A stretch of 64,000 nucleotides of DNA, from contig OX336354.1 in assembly GCA_946902875.1 (NCBI GenBank), forward strand, positions 8,467,247 to 8,531,246, in the 5' to 3' direction. The position numbers were made by a program, and so were the translations under genes. Below the pieces are notes generated by a model. It made no database searches, was not told where the DNA came from, and worked only from the letters and a program-made list of their open reading frames with translations. This document shows, piece after piece, positions 1 through 12,700 of this stretch (positions within the stretch are counted from its first letter, which is position 1; each line of letters starts with the position of its first letter). The stretch comes from Nematopogon swammerdamellus. Its lineage: Eukaryota > Arthropoda > Insecta > Lepidoptera > Adelidae.

Positions 1-150
1 TAGGGCTTGGGTTGACTAAAATACATAAGTGACAGCCGTCAAAAATTATTGTTTTTCGTCGGAACATATTCCATGACCCGCGCGGGCGTTCCGGAAGCGA
101 ACCATAGTAAACCGCCTAAAGCCCGCTCAGATGTTCCGGATCGCAAAGGG
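1..150. repeat. End of a TTAA-flanked repeat, cut by the window edge
   Basis: The stretch ends in CAAAGGG followed at once by TTAA (151-154). CCCTTTG-type ends and TTAA target sites are typical of piggyBac-like elements. Part of it (a GACAGCCGTCAAAA stretch near 31-45) recurs near 37770 and, inverted, near 6085. The other end lies outside the window, so the family is an inference. Confidence 0.35.
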
Positions 151-164
151 TTAAGCCTAGTAAA

Positions 165-500
165 TGCAGTACCGTGTGGGGCCGGTACTTAAGAAGAATA
201 GCCGCACTGCATCTCTCCCCGTGCATGTCGGAAAAGGCGACTAAGGGATAAGGACAAGATGTTGTGCTAAAGGGCGACAGGCTAGCCACCTCTCACCATG
301 GCACGGTACTTCCACCGAGTCATGCAGCAGGTGGGTCTTCGTGCCTTACTTGCTGCTTGATCGATTGAGTCTTGTTCTTGCGAAACGTGGTGGTCGGTGT
401 TGTGCTGTATTTTACCAGAGTTCTTGCAGCACAACACCGATTACTCTGCTTACCCCGATTGTCGGGATTCTGCGTGTGTGATATGTATGTATGTATGTTT
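165..500 (+). repeat. Interspersed repeat, GTGTGGGGCCGGTAC-head family
   Basis: This sequence begins near GTACCGTGTGGGGCC and recurs, diverged, at 14645-14915, 31096-31290 and 32955-33095 on the same strand. Its head alone is fused to the SINE body on the minus strand at 21912-22255. No long reading frame is conserved. It is probably a non-autonomous retroelement, and family assignment is uncertain. Confidence 0.6.
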
Positions 501-732
501 CAGAAACATTGAGTTACACTTCGAAGACCATTTTACCAACATCGTAGTTCATGGGAAAAAATTTGTATACATGTGCAAAATCCTTTTTGTACTTGTTCAG
601 ACAGTTTTGTTCTGCTCTCTCCCTTTGTTACTCTGTTACCTCAAAATAATTTTGTCATATTTACCTGTTCACATACTTCATTAATTGTGTTGAAATTTCA
701 TTACAGACGCAGAGTGAAGCGACGGTGACAAA

Positions 733-3700
733 ATGGCAACTCCTAATAATTACAAGCAGAACATTTCAATGTCGATGCCGAGCCCTCAGAGCAACTCGCG
801 TTCGTATTGCCCAATGCATCCACTACATGAACACTATAATATACAATATTAATTCAATTCATTCCATACAGAAAGATAAATTTATGTTATGTTGAGCAAT
901 TTCATTAATATTACCTAACAGCATCACATGGAGAAACTGTTCAATCATAAATCAAATTGATATTCTTATTTTGAATAAAGCTAAGTTTAATAAAGAATTG
1001 TTGAAAGGAGAATGCCTTTTTCGAAACGGCTAAAAAGTAAGATTAGAAAGGTGGTTCAAGACTATGAGCACAATTCAAAAGAATATTTTTGAAATAATGT
1101 CCAAGCGGGAAAACTATTTTTAACATTATCAACTCGTCATACGAACTTCGGCATTCGGCTTTGAATTAATCATGATTCGGATGTATTCGGCAACAAGCGA
1201 CCGCAAGAGCGAAGCTGAGAACAAAGAATATAATTCAGGACAACCGATCAGCTTGCCACATACACTCGAAATGTACAGAAACTTCTAAATATTAATTTTC
1301 AAAATCGCCTACTTGCGTTTTCCCCCTACCCAAGTTAGTGAACCACTCGAAACTTATCAAATTATTATTTCTTTAAATATGAGGCCTGTAATTACATTGA
1401 GGTTCATCGAAGTTAGAAGCTATTTTCAAGCCCATAGTAAAAAAGGCATTGTTCTTTTAAACGTATGTTCATGTTCAGTGACGCCAGTCGTACGATAATT
1501 ATCTCCGATCTAGCATGCTTTAGGAATGTTCACCTGACACAATGGCTGTCAGGTGAACATGGCTTCAGATAACCACTTCAAGAAAGAAAAGAAAGAAACT
1601 GACACGGTTCACCTACAATATCTGTGATGTCAGCCCATAACACCGGGTGAACCAGGTGTCAGTGCTTGCCTTCATTTCATGTCGGCTGAACTGGACGGAA
1701 AACATGAACTATTTACATAGCCGTTTCGACCGACGTTTCGCTCAGTGCGGTGGTACCAACCCGGCCGGGATAAACCCTACCACCACGGTCAGCCTCCAAC
1801 GGTCGAGCGGTCACCCATCCAACTACTGACCGCGCTCAGGGTTGCTTAACAACAGTCGACTGAACCGCACCACTGAGCTACCGAAGCTGACAAAAAAACA
1901 TGTACTATAATCACTTTTTATAGTCACACACACAACTTTATACGCCCAGGAATGACTATTCGCCCAACACAACCAATGGACATGGTCACAGTTATAATAC
2001 TCATTTAATTATAAAAGTATTCCTCGGGGTTAGAGAATTTTAACAATTAATCGGAGAGATTAGTAAAATGTGTCTATATTTCAGGGATATACATGTATCA
2101 GAAAAATGAGTACTGTTCTTACACTGTATATAGTGTAAAACAGAACAATAATGTGTTGTTTTATGCGTATAGTTACTGTAACCTGCACCAATAAATAATG
2201 TGACCGCCGGGCACATCATGTACCCGCGAAGCCTCCGAATGCCAGCAAGCCTGAAGCATGTAGCTCCGCTGTTCTAAGCTTTGTTTTGTATCCTTTCATT
2301 TTGCATTCAACTAGCAGTTGCCTGTTTGTTTACTGCGCCTACTAAGTTTTATTTGTTTTATTGTATTTACCTCCTGTTATTTTTGTTTCATGTTGTGTTC
2401 TAAAACAGACTACATGATTGCGGGACCCCCTATGAATTTCAATATGATGAAAGGTAAAGTTGGTGTCTTCAATGATTTTTTTAAAAATTACTTTTTTTCT
2501 AAATTTTTTACCTACACCTTTTCACATCTTTTTGGGGCCCCAACTTCATACTTCGAACAGTGATCACTAAAAAAAATTATTTGTGTGACTCGCACCTAAC
2601 TTCAGAGTGGTATTTCATTCATCTCTTTGCAAATCGATTTTATCTACATAAACTTATAATTTCTCATTTATTTCTTGCTTTCTTTACTTAGTGCCTCTTG
2701 TTCTTTCTCAGTTTAACTTAACTACGTAATATTATGAACTACTTCAGTACCTATAAGTAGCGTATAATTGCGTTTCCTGCATTTGTTTCGCTTGCCTCAA
2801 ACTTCCCTAACACTTCATCGAGACCACTAACAATGAACATGACTTCTCTATTAGTGTTTAGCTAGATTTTGATTTTCTCTCCCGCCCTCCCGCTCCCCTC
2901 CCTTATGCTTTTGTTTTTGTTTTTTTCTTTCATTGCCCCGCTGCTTGGCTTGAAGGCGGTATGAATGCACCGCCGCCGCACCACCCCCCGTATCCGTACC
3001 ACCCGCAATACCAAGGTGGGCCCCCGATGGGGCACCCCCAGGCCTACGGAGGCTGGGGCCACCAACAGCAACGTTTCGGTGCAGAGCGCGCCCGGGGCGC
3101 CGGCTCCACCGCTGCCGGCATGGGCGGCGCCAGCCAGAGCTCCAAGGACGATAAGACTAGCCCCTTCATTACTACCTTGCATTCGCATCCCGGCTTTCAG
3201 CCGCAGAAGATTGGGAAGGGCAGCGGAGGGGTAAGTTGCAATCATAACATTTCTTCATGAACCGACACATAACGGATGACCTATATACATATAGCCTCAG
3301 TGGTCCCTGTGTGGCAGCTCATTGTCGAGCAGTTCAATGCTCTGTCCTCATTTTAAGAGACAATGGGTCCGATAGCTTCTCTTATTTTTTTTTTGTACAT
3401 ATCAATCAACATTATCATATCAACATTTTTTTTTGTACGATTTCCCTGTTTCACTTACAGTGTTAAGCTGCATAAAAACTGGTGCAATATAACATCCAAT
3501 GTACCATACAATCCAAGAATGGACAATTTTATCACAACATGTCTCTTACCCACCCTTACTGCTGCACTGAAATTTCCAATCAAAAGTACTAAATATAAAA
3601 TTGGAACCATCTTTCTCAATAAATCAAATCTCAAACCAGACAAACCTTCCAAATATTCCAGGCGGGCAACCTTCCAAAACCGCCGAAGCCGCCAGAGAAG

Positions 3701-6700
3701 CCCCTGATGCCCTACATGCGTTACTCGCGCCGCGTGTGGGACAGCGTGAAGGCAGCGCATCCCGACCTGAAGCTGTGGGAGATCGGACGCATCATCGGTG
3801 GCATGTGGCGAGACTTGCCCGAGTCTGAGAAGGCAACGTTTGTTGATGAATATGAGGCAGAGAAGGTAATGAGTTGGTTTTTGGGAATTTTTGTTTATTT
3901 TATTGGGAAAATCGTGGGTTCGTTACTGCGAGACCAAAACTGTTCTTTATGATTCGTGGTCTGTGCCCACTGAGCCTAGCGATGCAACAAGGTACCTTTG
4001 CAATACTGTGACCAAGTGTGGCAAAAATCGAGGGTGTGCCTGAATTAAGTGGGGAGAGTTGAGGAAGTGACTAGAGCGACGACATATCTAATGTGGCTCT
4101 CACGACAGTGCATATAGTTTACAATGGTGCAGTTGCATTTTATAGTACTTAGATGGGAGATAGGCCGATGTGTGGTCCCCAGGCTCAGTGGTCGGTGACA
4201 GGGTCAGCCCCAAAATAAACAGTGGAAGTTATTTGTGAAGATGTGCTGAGAAAAACTGTATTATCAGTTTAGTAAATTTTAAGAAATTTTTAGGAAATCA
4301 CAAAAAACAGAAAGAAAATAAGTTACATACTTATCATGTTTGACTGTGGACATACTTGTACCTACGGAAATTACAAGATATTACCAAAATTAAATAATAT
4401 TAAGATAATATTAACAAGGTGTTTACGAATCCCTAGGCCCAGTACACTGAGCTATTGAAAGCATACCAATCGTCACCGGCCTATATGCAATGGCAGGCGT
4501 ATAAGAGCAAAGGTACAATTTCACTGTAACAGTGTTTGAAGTGCTCACACATTCACCATGGTTTTGTAAATTACACCATTCGCTTTGTCATCACAATGCT
4601 TTTTTAACACGGGACGATGGTGAAGAAAATGTATGTTCTGTGTGCCTCTGTGATAGGTGGTGCACTCATTGGCCAAATAAATGAAATATTGAATTTTTTC
4701 TCACTCTAACCGATTCGATTGTAGTGAGATCGAACTGAAAGTTTGGCTTGTTTGATCAATGTGTGAAGCCGACTGGGGATGCGTTGATTTTGTACACCCA
4801 AAATGTCTGAATTCATTCCTAAGCAAAATGTTAAAATTTGTCTTGTAATCCTGAAAATTCGAACCCAGTAATTTTTTTTTTTCTCTTCGTCATTGTTTTG
4901 ATAACACAAAAATTTGGGATGAATTTTTTCATTTGTCATAATTTTGTGCAGAACCCCTCACTGCAGTATCGAAAGTCCCGGTAGACGCTAACACACAATC
5001 CAGTCCCCGTGTAAAAACCTTAATAACTTGTATTACAAGAAAAAAATGGTTAAGACTCAAAATTTTGAATAGAAAATAAAGGGTAGGTATTATGAGTTTT
5101 CTTATTGTATGGACATATAAAAAATATTTGTTTGCTCTAGGTTGCTAGAGGATTCTGTTATTCAAAATGTTTACTGGAAATTTCTCTCAAACTCAGGATA
5201 GCACGATATTCAAATGTTTGAATATCAAATTATCTTATTTGAATTTTGGTTTTTTGGAATTCTAAATGCATAAAATTTACATAATATGTAGATATGAAGA
5301 AAACATGTTTACATTTTTACATTTTAATAATTCAAATGGAGAAACATATTCCGCCTACGCTATGCACCACAACACTCTAGTGTTCGAAATGTGTTGTTGC
5401 GCAAATGTTTTCTGGAAGAAATTTAATTATGCATTAAGTTCACCTCTTCATTGTAGAATATTGTAATAAATACAACAACTATTATTCCCTGTTGCAATAC
5501 ACATGAAAGTATGCATTTGTGTATGTTTAAAAGTAGCCAGAGAAAATTTGAGAAAGGGCATCCTCCGAGCGCAACCTCAATTATGTTTTCTCCTTGTTGA
5601 CATGCACCATCACCATAACGCACATTGGGTCTAACCTCCACAATAACAAACCCCATGCACGCACCGCCGCCCAATCAGGCTGAATACGAGAAGAGCCTGA
5701 AGGCCTACCATAACTCACCGGCTTATTTGGCGTACGTTGCGGCGAAAAACAAGGCTGTCGGTAAGGATGTAAGCCGTTGAGCAATAGTCTAGCTTAGCAT
5801 GACAGTTTGAAACTGTTGGAAAACTATTTATATAACTCATTGGTTTTGGCATGTGTCATCTATTTTAACCTTTGGGCTTTCAAAAATTCCCCAAAAGTTC
5901 CGTGTTGACTTCCGGAAGGGCCGATAGGCCCCCGAAGGTCGCCGTCGAAAATATCACTAATAGCTATTTCATTGAATATTTCTTAGTAAAATGTGCTAGA
6001 ATTGCCAATTTATGGTTAGGTAAAACTCTTGGCGATTTTCATTAAACACACTGCAGCAACACTTCGCCGTCACTCATTTGAATCTGACGGCTGTCAATTT
6101 TACCCTTGGGAGCCGATCGGCCCTTCCGGAGTGTAGGACTTAATTTATCATTAATTTGTAAAATTTTAATAAAATTGACAGAAATGGGTAGATAGATAAG
6201 TGTAGATTAAAATTTAATCTACGATCCAAGCAAAGCATTGGCAGCTTTTTAAAAATATTTATTTTGTAACATGCCTAATGTGTTGTGCGCCTAGCCAAGA
6301 AAAAAAACTGCATGACTACTAAAAACTTTATTTTCAGTTTTCGCCATACTTGATTGCCGCTTGTACTATTCTCACTCCATAAGCTTTGCACCTCTAATGC
6401 CTGGTTGACACGATGCGAGGTTTCACGCACGAGGAGCATGCCGCCTTCTCGAACGAGAAAACTCGCTATCGTGAAGCGTTCGTCGAGAGTTCGCGAGAAC
6501 TGTCTACACGGTGCGTAAATGCGTTCGAGAAGCATTTCTCGTGCGTGAACTCGCATCGTGTCAACCAGGCATAAATGTGTCGCACGCTTTCCCCACACTC
6601 TCACCTTAAACTTAACTGTGCACAGCCCTGAGTGAAGATCGTACAAGCAACAATAAATGTTCAAACTGCGCTCATATCTGTTGCTTGACCAATGCTTTCA

Positions 6701-9700
6701 ATCACTCTTACTTATGGCAAGTTAGCATGCTTGTTGTGGATGTTTTAATTTTTCTGACAAATGCGCACTTAATATTGTATGGGCATTGTGGTGCGGTACA
6801 TTCTTCTCTAATTTAATTCAAAATAGTTAATTAATTTCATATGAAATATCTCACAAATGCAAATTTACTTGGCAAACTATTGAATAAATTTGCTTCCTTT
6901 GTGGCATATTGTTATGAATCAAATAAGAACCCATGTGCATACATCAGTCGGTCTAAAGAAAAACACCACAAACAACATATATATTTAATAACCTACAAGG
7001 TTTACTGGACAGAAATTACATTCTGAAATAATTCCTCTGAAAGACTGAATGCAAGTTCATTGTATTGTAAATACAGACATTACAATGAACTTGCAAAAGA
7101 TCTTTCAAAACAGACAACTGGATGTCAAAGTACCCTTGTACAATTTTTTTTTTTGTTACCAAACTCTATTAATACCAATATTTCAATTATTACTACAGTC
7201 AGTAGTTATTAGTACAGTAAAATCCGCTGAATATACTATCCGAGCCCTGATTTTACAAACAATAAATTCCCACTTAATATAATCTCAATCCTGTCTATTT
7301 TTACACTGTTGGGGCGCTGTTAAGTTAGTTCGACTGCCAGCATTCTTATGGCAGTAAGATTGCACCCGAACCTGTCACAATTTGTTCTATCCGGTTTGAT
7401 TACACCCACGAAGAAGAACCGGCAAGAAACTTCGCGGGGTATTTTAATTTAATTTAATTTTTTTTTTTCCTAATCATTACAAGTACCTATTTTAGCGACT
7501 ATCCACATAATAACATCGCTTGCACACATTGTCTATCGAAAAAACAGCTTAACCATTTTAATGAGAGTTCTGAGTATGAAGACTTATTAATTAAGTGTAT
7601 CATGAGTAAAGAGACTCTGTCAACCATTGATACGTAATTTGTATCAACTCAATAATGTATTAATTATGTATTAAGTAAATGGTTTTACTGTATTCGACAA
7701 TGATGCCGATGCTGTCTTTCTCGCTGGGCTGTGTGTAACGGTGAAGTGTCTGCCAGTAGTGGGGAACTTGGAGGAGCGCGAGCACGAGGGGGGAGGCAAG
7801 AAGGGCGGAAGCCAGAGCCAGCAACAGCAGGACCGCCGCATCGACATACAGCCCGCCGAGGACGAAGAAGGTACCGGCTGTTGCCTTGTACTTGCACATA
7901 AACCACCTGTATTATGTACCTCACTTCCCTTGCCCCTTACTAGGTAGTAGGCTCAAATTGTAGCCGACTGGGTTGGTACCACCGTACTGGGTGTAAGATG
8001 GCCGCATAGCAGCCTCGGTTGTGTTCTCCTCTAGCCCAGTATAGCCAGCAATCCAGGGAAGTCTCCGGTATGGCACCTACCTTCTGGGAGGTGATATTGG
8101 CTGGTCGGAACATGTGCTTGGCCCCTCCGACTCAGCCACACATACCGGATTACATGAAAAAAAAAACCTGACTAGAGTTCAAGACTGATATATAAACGGG
8201 CTTTGCGGAAACGAGGATCCGCGAAATGTTAAAGTTGCTCTAGAAAACCTGTCACGAAATTTGTCTTCCAAAGTGACTTACTAAGAGACTTAGGGGTGGT
8301 TTCACTACCTTCGGCTAGAATGTAGTTGCCGGTTAACGGTTATTAGTGAACTGTATCAGAAGTGTCACTTTAACTGACAGATAATTATTAGCCGTGCTTA
8401 ACCCTAGGTGGTGAAATCTGCCAGTCCTCTTTTTATAACAAATCACCATGACGTTGGAACCGTCAGAAATAGGCTAAAGCGCAAAAAAATTACAATTATC
8501 ACTTTGTAAAAATGTTTAGTTGGTAGCTTCAATGAAAAAATTAGGAGGTGCAGTCTCATACAAAATATTTAACAAATTCTGACACACAGTACATACCATT
8601 ACTATACGATTCCAGGTACGTACAAAACTGACGTATGGATGTTGTGCACCAAATTTTGTACCCTAACCTTAATTAATTTTGTCCTCGAAGGTTGTTAGTA
8701 CAAACAGTGACTTCATACTGCTGAAATATTGTAAAAGCGGCTGTGTACATGTGTGAAGTTGTCTGTTTGCAGACCAGGACGACGGCATGTCGGTGAAGCA
8801 CGTGGCGTACACGCGCTACCTGCGCAACCACCGGCTCATCAACGAGATCTTCTCGGACACGGTCGTGCCGGACGTGCGCTCCGTCGTCACTACCGGCCGC
8901 ATGCAGGTGTGCATTGCTCTTTTTTTTATGTAAACCAACATGGGTGGCTCTACTGAGGGACCAATGGTGCAGTCGACAGAGCCAAAAACACCTCATGAAA
9001 GCAATTTTTCTTGGGGTGTTCCCCGTGGACCAACTGTGTGGCACAACTGTTCCCAATGACACAACTTGTTGTGTCAACAGTTGTGTCATCGGGAACGTTT
9101 AATTTATGAATTTTCTTTCCCCTAAACACAATCAAGCATTCAATAACGATAACAAACAAAAAACAAAGATAAAATGTGAAGAAATACCTACATTGGCTAT
9201 TTTAAGTTGAATGACTAAACATAAGACTTATGTTTATGTTGAAAGAGAAAACATATTCTTAATTATTCTTTATTCATCATCCATAGACAATACACTGCAC
9301 TCGGGTTCGACCAACTGAGTGAAAGTACTAGTTGTGCCACTCAGTTGGTCCACGGGGAACACCTCTTTTTCTTGCAGTATTATTTCAATGTTTATGATTA
9401 TTATACATACCTACTTATATAAGGTGTTTCGTTATTCATGAACGAAACTTCGGGAGGGTCACATACACACTCAAATAAACACTTTACATAACTTTACGTA
9501 AAAAAACATGTTTATAGGAGCATTTTTTCTCCTAACAAAAAAATAAAATTAAATATTTCTCAAAACCGAACATGCTATACCTTGCAAACGTCTGTGTTTG
9601 TAAAACACGAAACGTAGGTAGGTAGGTACCTAGCGCGCGCGACGTCTCTAGGAGGCAGGCGGCGCGAGGCGGAATTGACAGAAGGTCTAGTGGCCTTATG

Positions 9701-12700
9701 CCGCCAAGCCGACAAAGCTTTGAGAGCGCCGCCGTCGGCGCACACACACGCGCCGGTCGCCGCATTTGTGCGGGGCGGAGGCGGCGCGGGGAGCTTGCTT
9801 TCTTTCTTTTTATTCGTTCAGTGTATTGCTCGGCGGCCAGCTGTTCGGACCTGTGTTCTTGGACTCGCACCTCACCTGACGCCGCTAGATTTTCATGTGT
9901 GGGGAGTGGGGACAGTCCAAGGACCTAGTTTATGGGCAGAATGGCCACACCGTGGAGAATGAAGAACAGTTACGTGCTCGGATTGTAAACGCATTCGCTA
10001 TAATAAAAAGTGACCGCCCCTCTTTGTATCGAGTGCAAGTTGGCCATTTTCAGCTATTTTTGTAAATGTGGGTAAAGTACCTTATGTAAGTTCCTGACGA
10101 CTATTGTAAGTGAAGGGTACCCACACATACACACACCCTCTCACACATTCAAAAACACAACAAACAGCTGTTCCGCCTTTGAACTAGTACGGTCATTAAC
10201 CCCGTGCAGTGCGAGTTACCTACAGCTGGTAGTACTGGTATAGGTTGATCATTTTAATGTTTAGATAGCAAACATGTTTTGTTAAATCTCTTGAAAAGTA
10301 ATGCTAAAAACAAAATTTTTTTTGCGTAACATGTTTATTTGAGTGTGTATGTGACCCTCCCGAAGTTTCGTTCATGAATAACGAAACACCTTATATATGT
10401 ATAATTCAGTTCCTAAGTTTACATGACATCTTTGGCCAATTAGTCACAATTTTGCTTGCGTAAAGTGAGAATAGAGCATTAAAGTGTTGTTTGTTTGTTA
10501 TTTGAATGTGGCAGGTGCTAAAGCGTCAGGTGCAGTCGCTGACGATGCACCAGAAGAAGCTGGAGGACGAGCTGCAGCAGATTGAGGAGAAGTTTCACGC
10601 CAAGAAGCGCAAGTTTATCGAGAGCAGCGAACTATTTCAGGAGGAACTTAAAAAGGTTATTATCAATTTTATTATTTGTTAGTATAATAATAACCGCCAT
10701 AAACACATAAGTATTCTGTGAAAATTCCAACCGACTACCTATTACTGTTCAAAAGGTACAGCCTTTTAAAGGTCGGAAGGATGAACAGACAAACGTATAC
10801 TTAGTAATAGGCTTCCGTACGAATAGGGAAAGTTAAAAAGTTAAATTAAAATTTAAAAAAATAATGACATACATACTTATATATTTATCATACAAATAAA
10901 TGTGTTGTGCCATCTTAGAATAGAATAGTAATACTTGGTTGCACAGCAATAACTAAACAAAAATGCAAGAAAAATAACACAGAACTACAGAAATATAAAT
11001 TAATACAGAGAACTTGTTGTTGTTAGGTTTGGGGTTGGCTCTAGGCCTGCAAACTAATCCCGCTTGGTTGGGGACCTTCGTGCCACACACACACTTATCA
11101 CTACAGAGAACTTATCACTGGTAGTGGTTTCTTCCAAATTCAACCTTTTGTCACCCCTCTTCTACGTGAAGAAGGAATAATATTGTTTGTGACAGCACTG
11201 CAAGCCGGCCGTGGACGAGGAGTCGTTCCAGCGCATGGTGGAGCGGGCGCTGGAGCAGCTGCGGCGCGGCGTGAACCCCGCGCAGCCCGCCCTCGGCGCT
11301 CCCGGCGCGCCGCACAAGGAGCCCGGCGAGGTGCAGGTCAGTCGGGCTCCACTGCTGGACATACACCTCTCCATTCATTCTCTTAAGCTGCGTATCCACT
11401 AGAGGCAGACTCGGGGCGAGGCTGCCGCTCGAGCCGAGGCCGCACAAGTGGAGACGCTGCCTCAACATGAGGCACGCCGCGCCATGAGGCATATTCGTCG
11501 CATATTCGAGGCATATTCGGCCGAGCCATATTTTGTCGGTTTTTTGCCGCGCTCAAAGGAGCCTCACTTGGTCCACGCCTTACCTTGATCCGCAACGTGC
11601 TTCGAGACTATGCCTCAGAGTGAGCAGCCTCAGTTTGCTTCAAGTCGAGGCTGCTCGGCCTGAGGCTGCTCTAATGGATACGCAGCTTAATCCTTCCAGT
11701 GCGATCCTACTACAATCCAATGGGCTCGGATGTGTGCAGATGTGTTCATTGTCGTTCTAACTGGTGATGGTCTCTTCCCATACATTATTTTCCTGTTCAC
11801 AGCAGAAGTTAGATGAGCTACCACGTATCTGCCCTTATAGAACAATCATTTGCTTATCTGCCAATGTTTGGTTCAAATGCTGTTTTGTACCAGACTATGG
11901 GGCGCTCTAAGAGTCTAAAAGTGGCATTGTGCCCGTCTGCAAGCGGCATTGTTCTGCCTCCGGGCAACATCGCTCGTACCGTACACATGCTCGTTTTACT
12001 CCGTTCTCATCAACCTACAGTCCACTATTCCATCCCCGACGAAGCCCGCCGACAAATGCATTATTTCAACAGATCATTTCTTTCCCTAAACATTAGTATG
12101 CAATTTGTATGGAAGAATTGTCAATTTTAGGTCACATTAATTGTAAATGCAGGCATGTTTCCTTCTTTTCTCGTTTTCTGTGTGTGGTCGTAAAACGAAG
12201 CTAGCCTAACAAAACCGTGAACTAACCGTGAGAAACGGATTCAAGACTGATCTCTTTGCTGTGGAAGTCGGAGCAAGAGGACTACCAGCGAAGTCGCTCC
12301 ACAGTCTTTTCAAGAATCTAGGGCTGCCAAGATCGACGCTAAGCTCATACACGGAGAGAGCTTCGAAAACATCACTGGAAGCATCCTACAGAATATGGAT
12401 AGGTAGAGAGAGGGAGGTCGAGAGCGGGACTGGTGTTTGCCCGCGTCCTAGTCAAAGCTGACGAGGGCTTGATGCGAGCCGAAACGTGAAGCATGTGCGG
12501 GAAATTTAGAGTGGCCACTCGCTAGTCCCGACCTCGATTAACACCCTCCTCTACTGCCGATGGGCCCGGATATGTTCGGTGAAGCCATCGCAAGCTTAGT
12601 TCCACACCTTCCTCCTTCTCAGCCGATGGAGGTGGAGGGCGGCGGCGCGACGAAGGCGGAGAGCAACGGGCCCAACCCGCCGACGCAGGTGGACAAGGTG

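Noticed and set aside
2862..3245. Minus-strand ORF of 127 aa
   Set aside because: It is the shadow of SMARCE1 exon 3, a GC-rich exon open in several frames.
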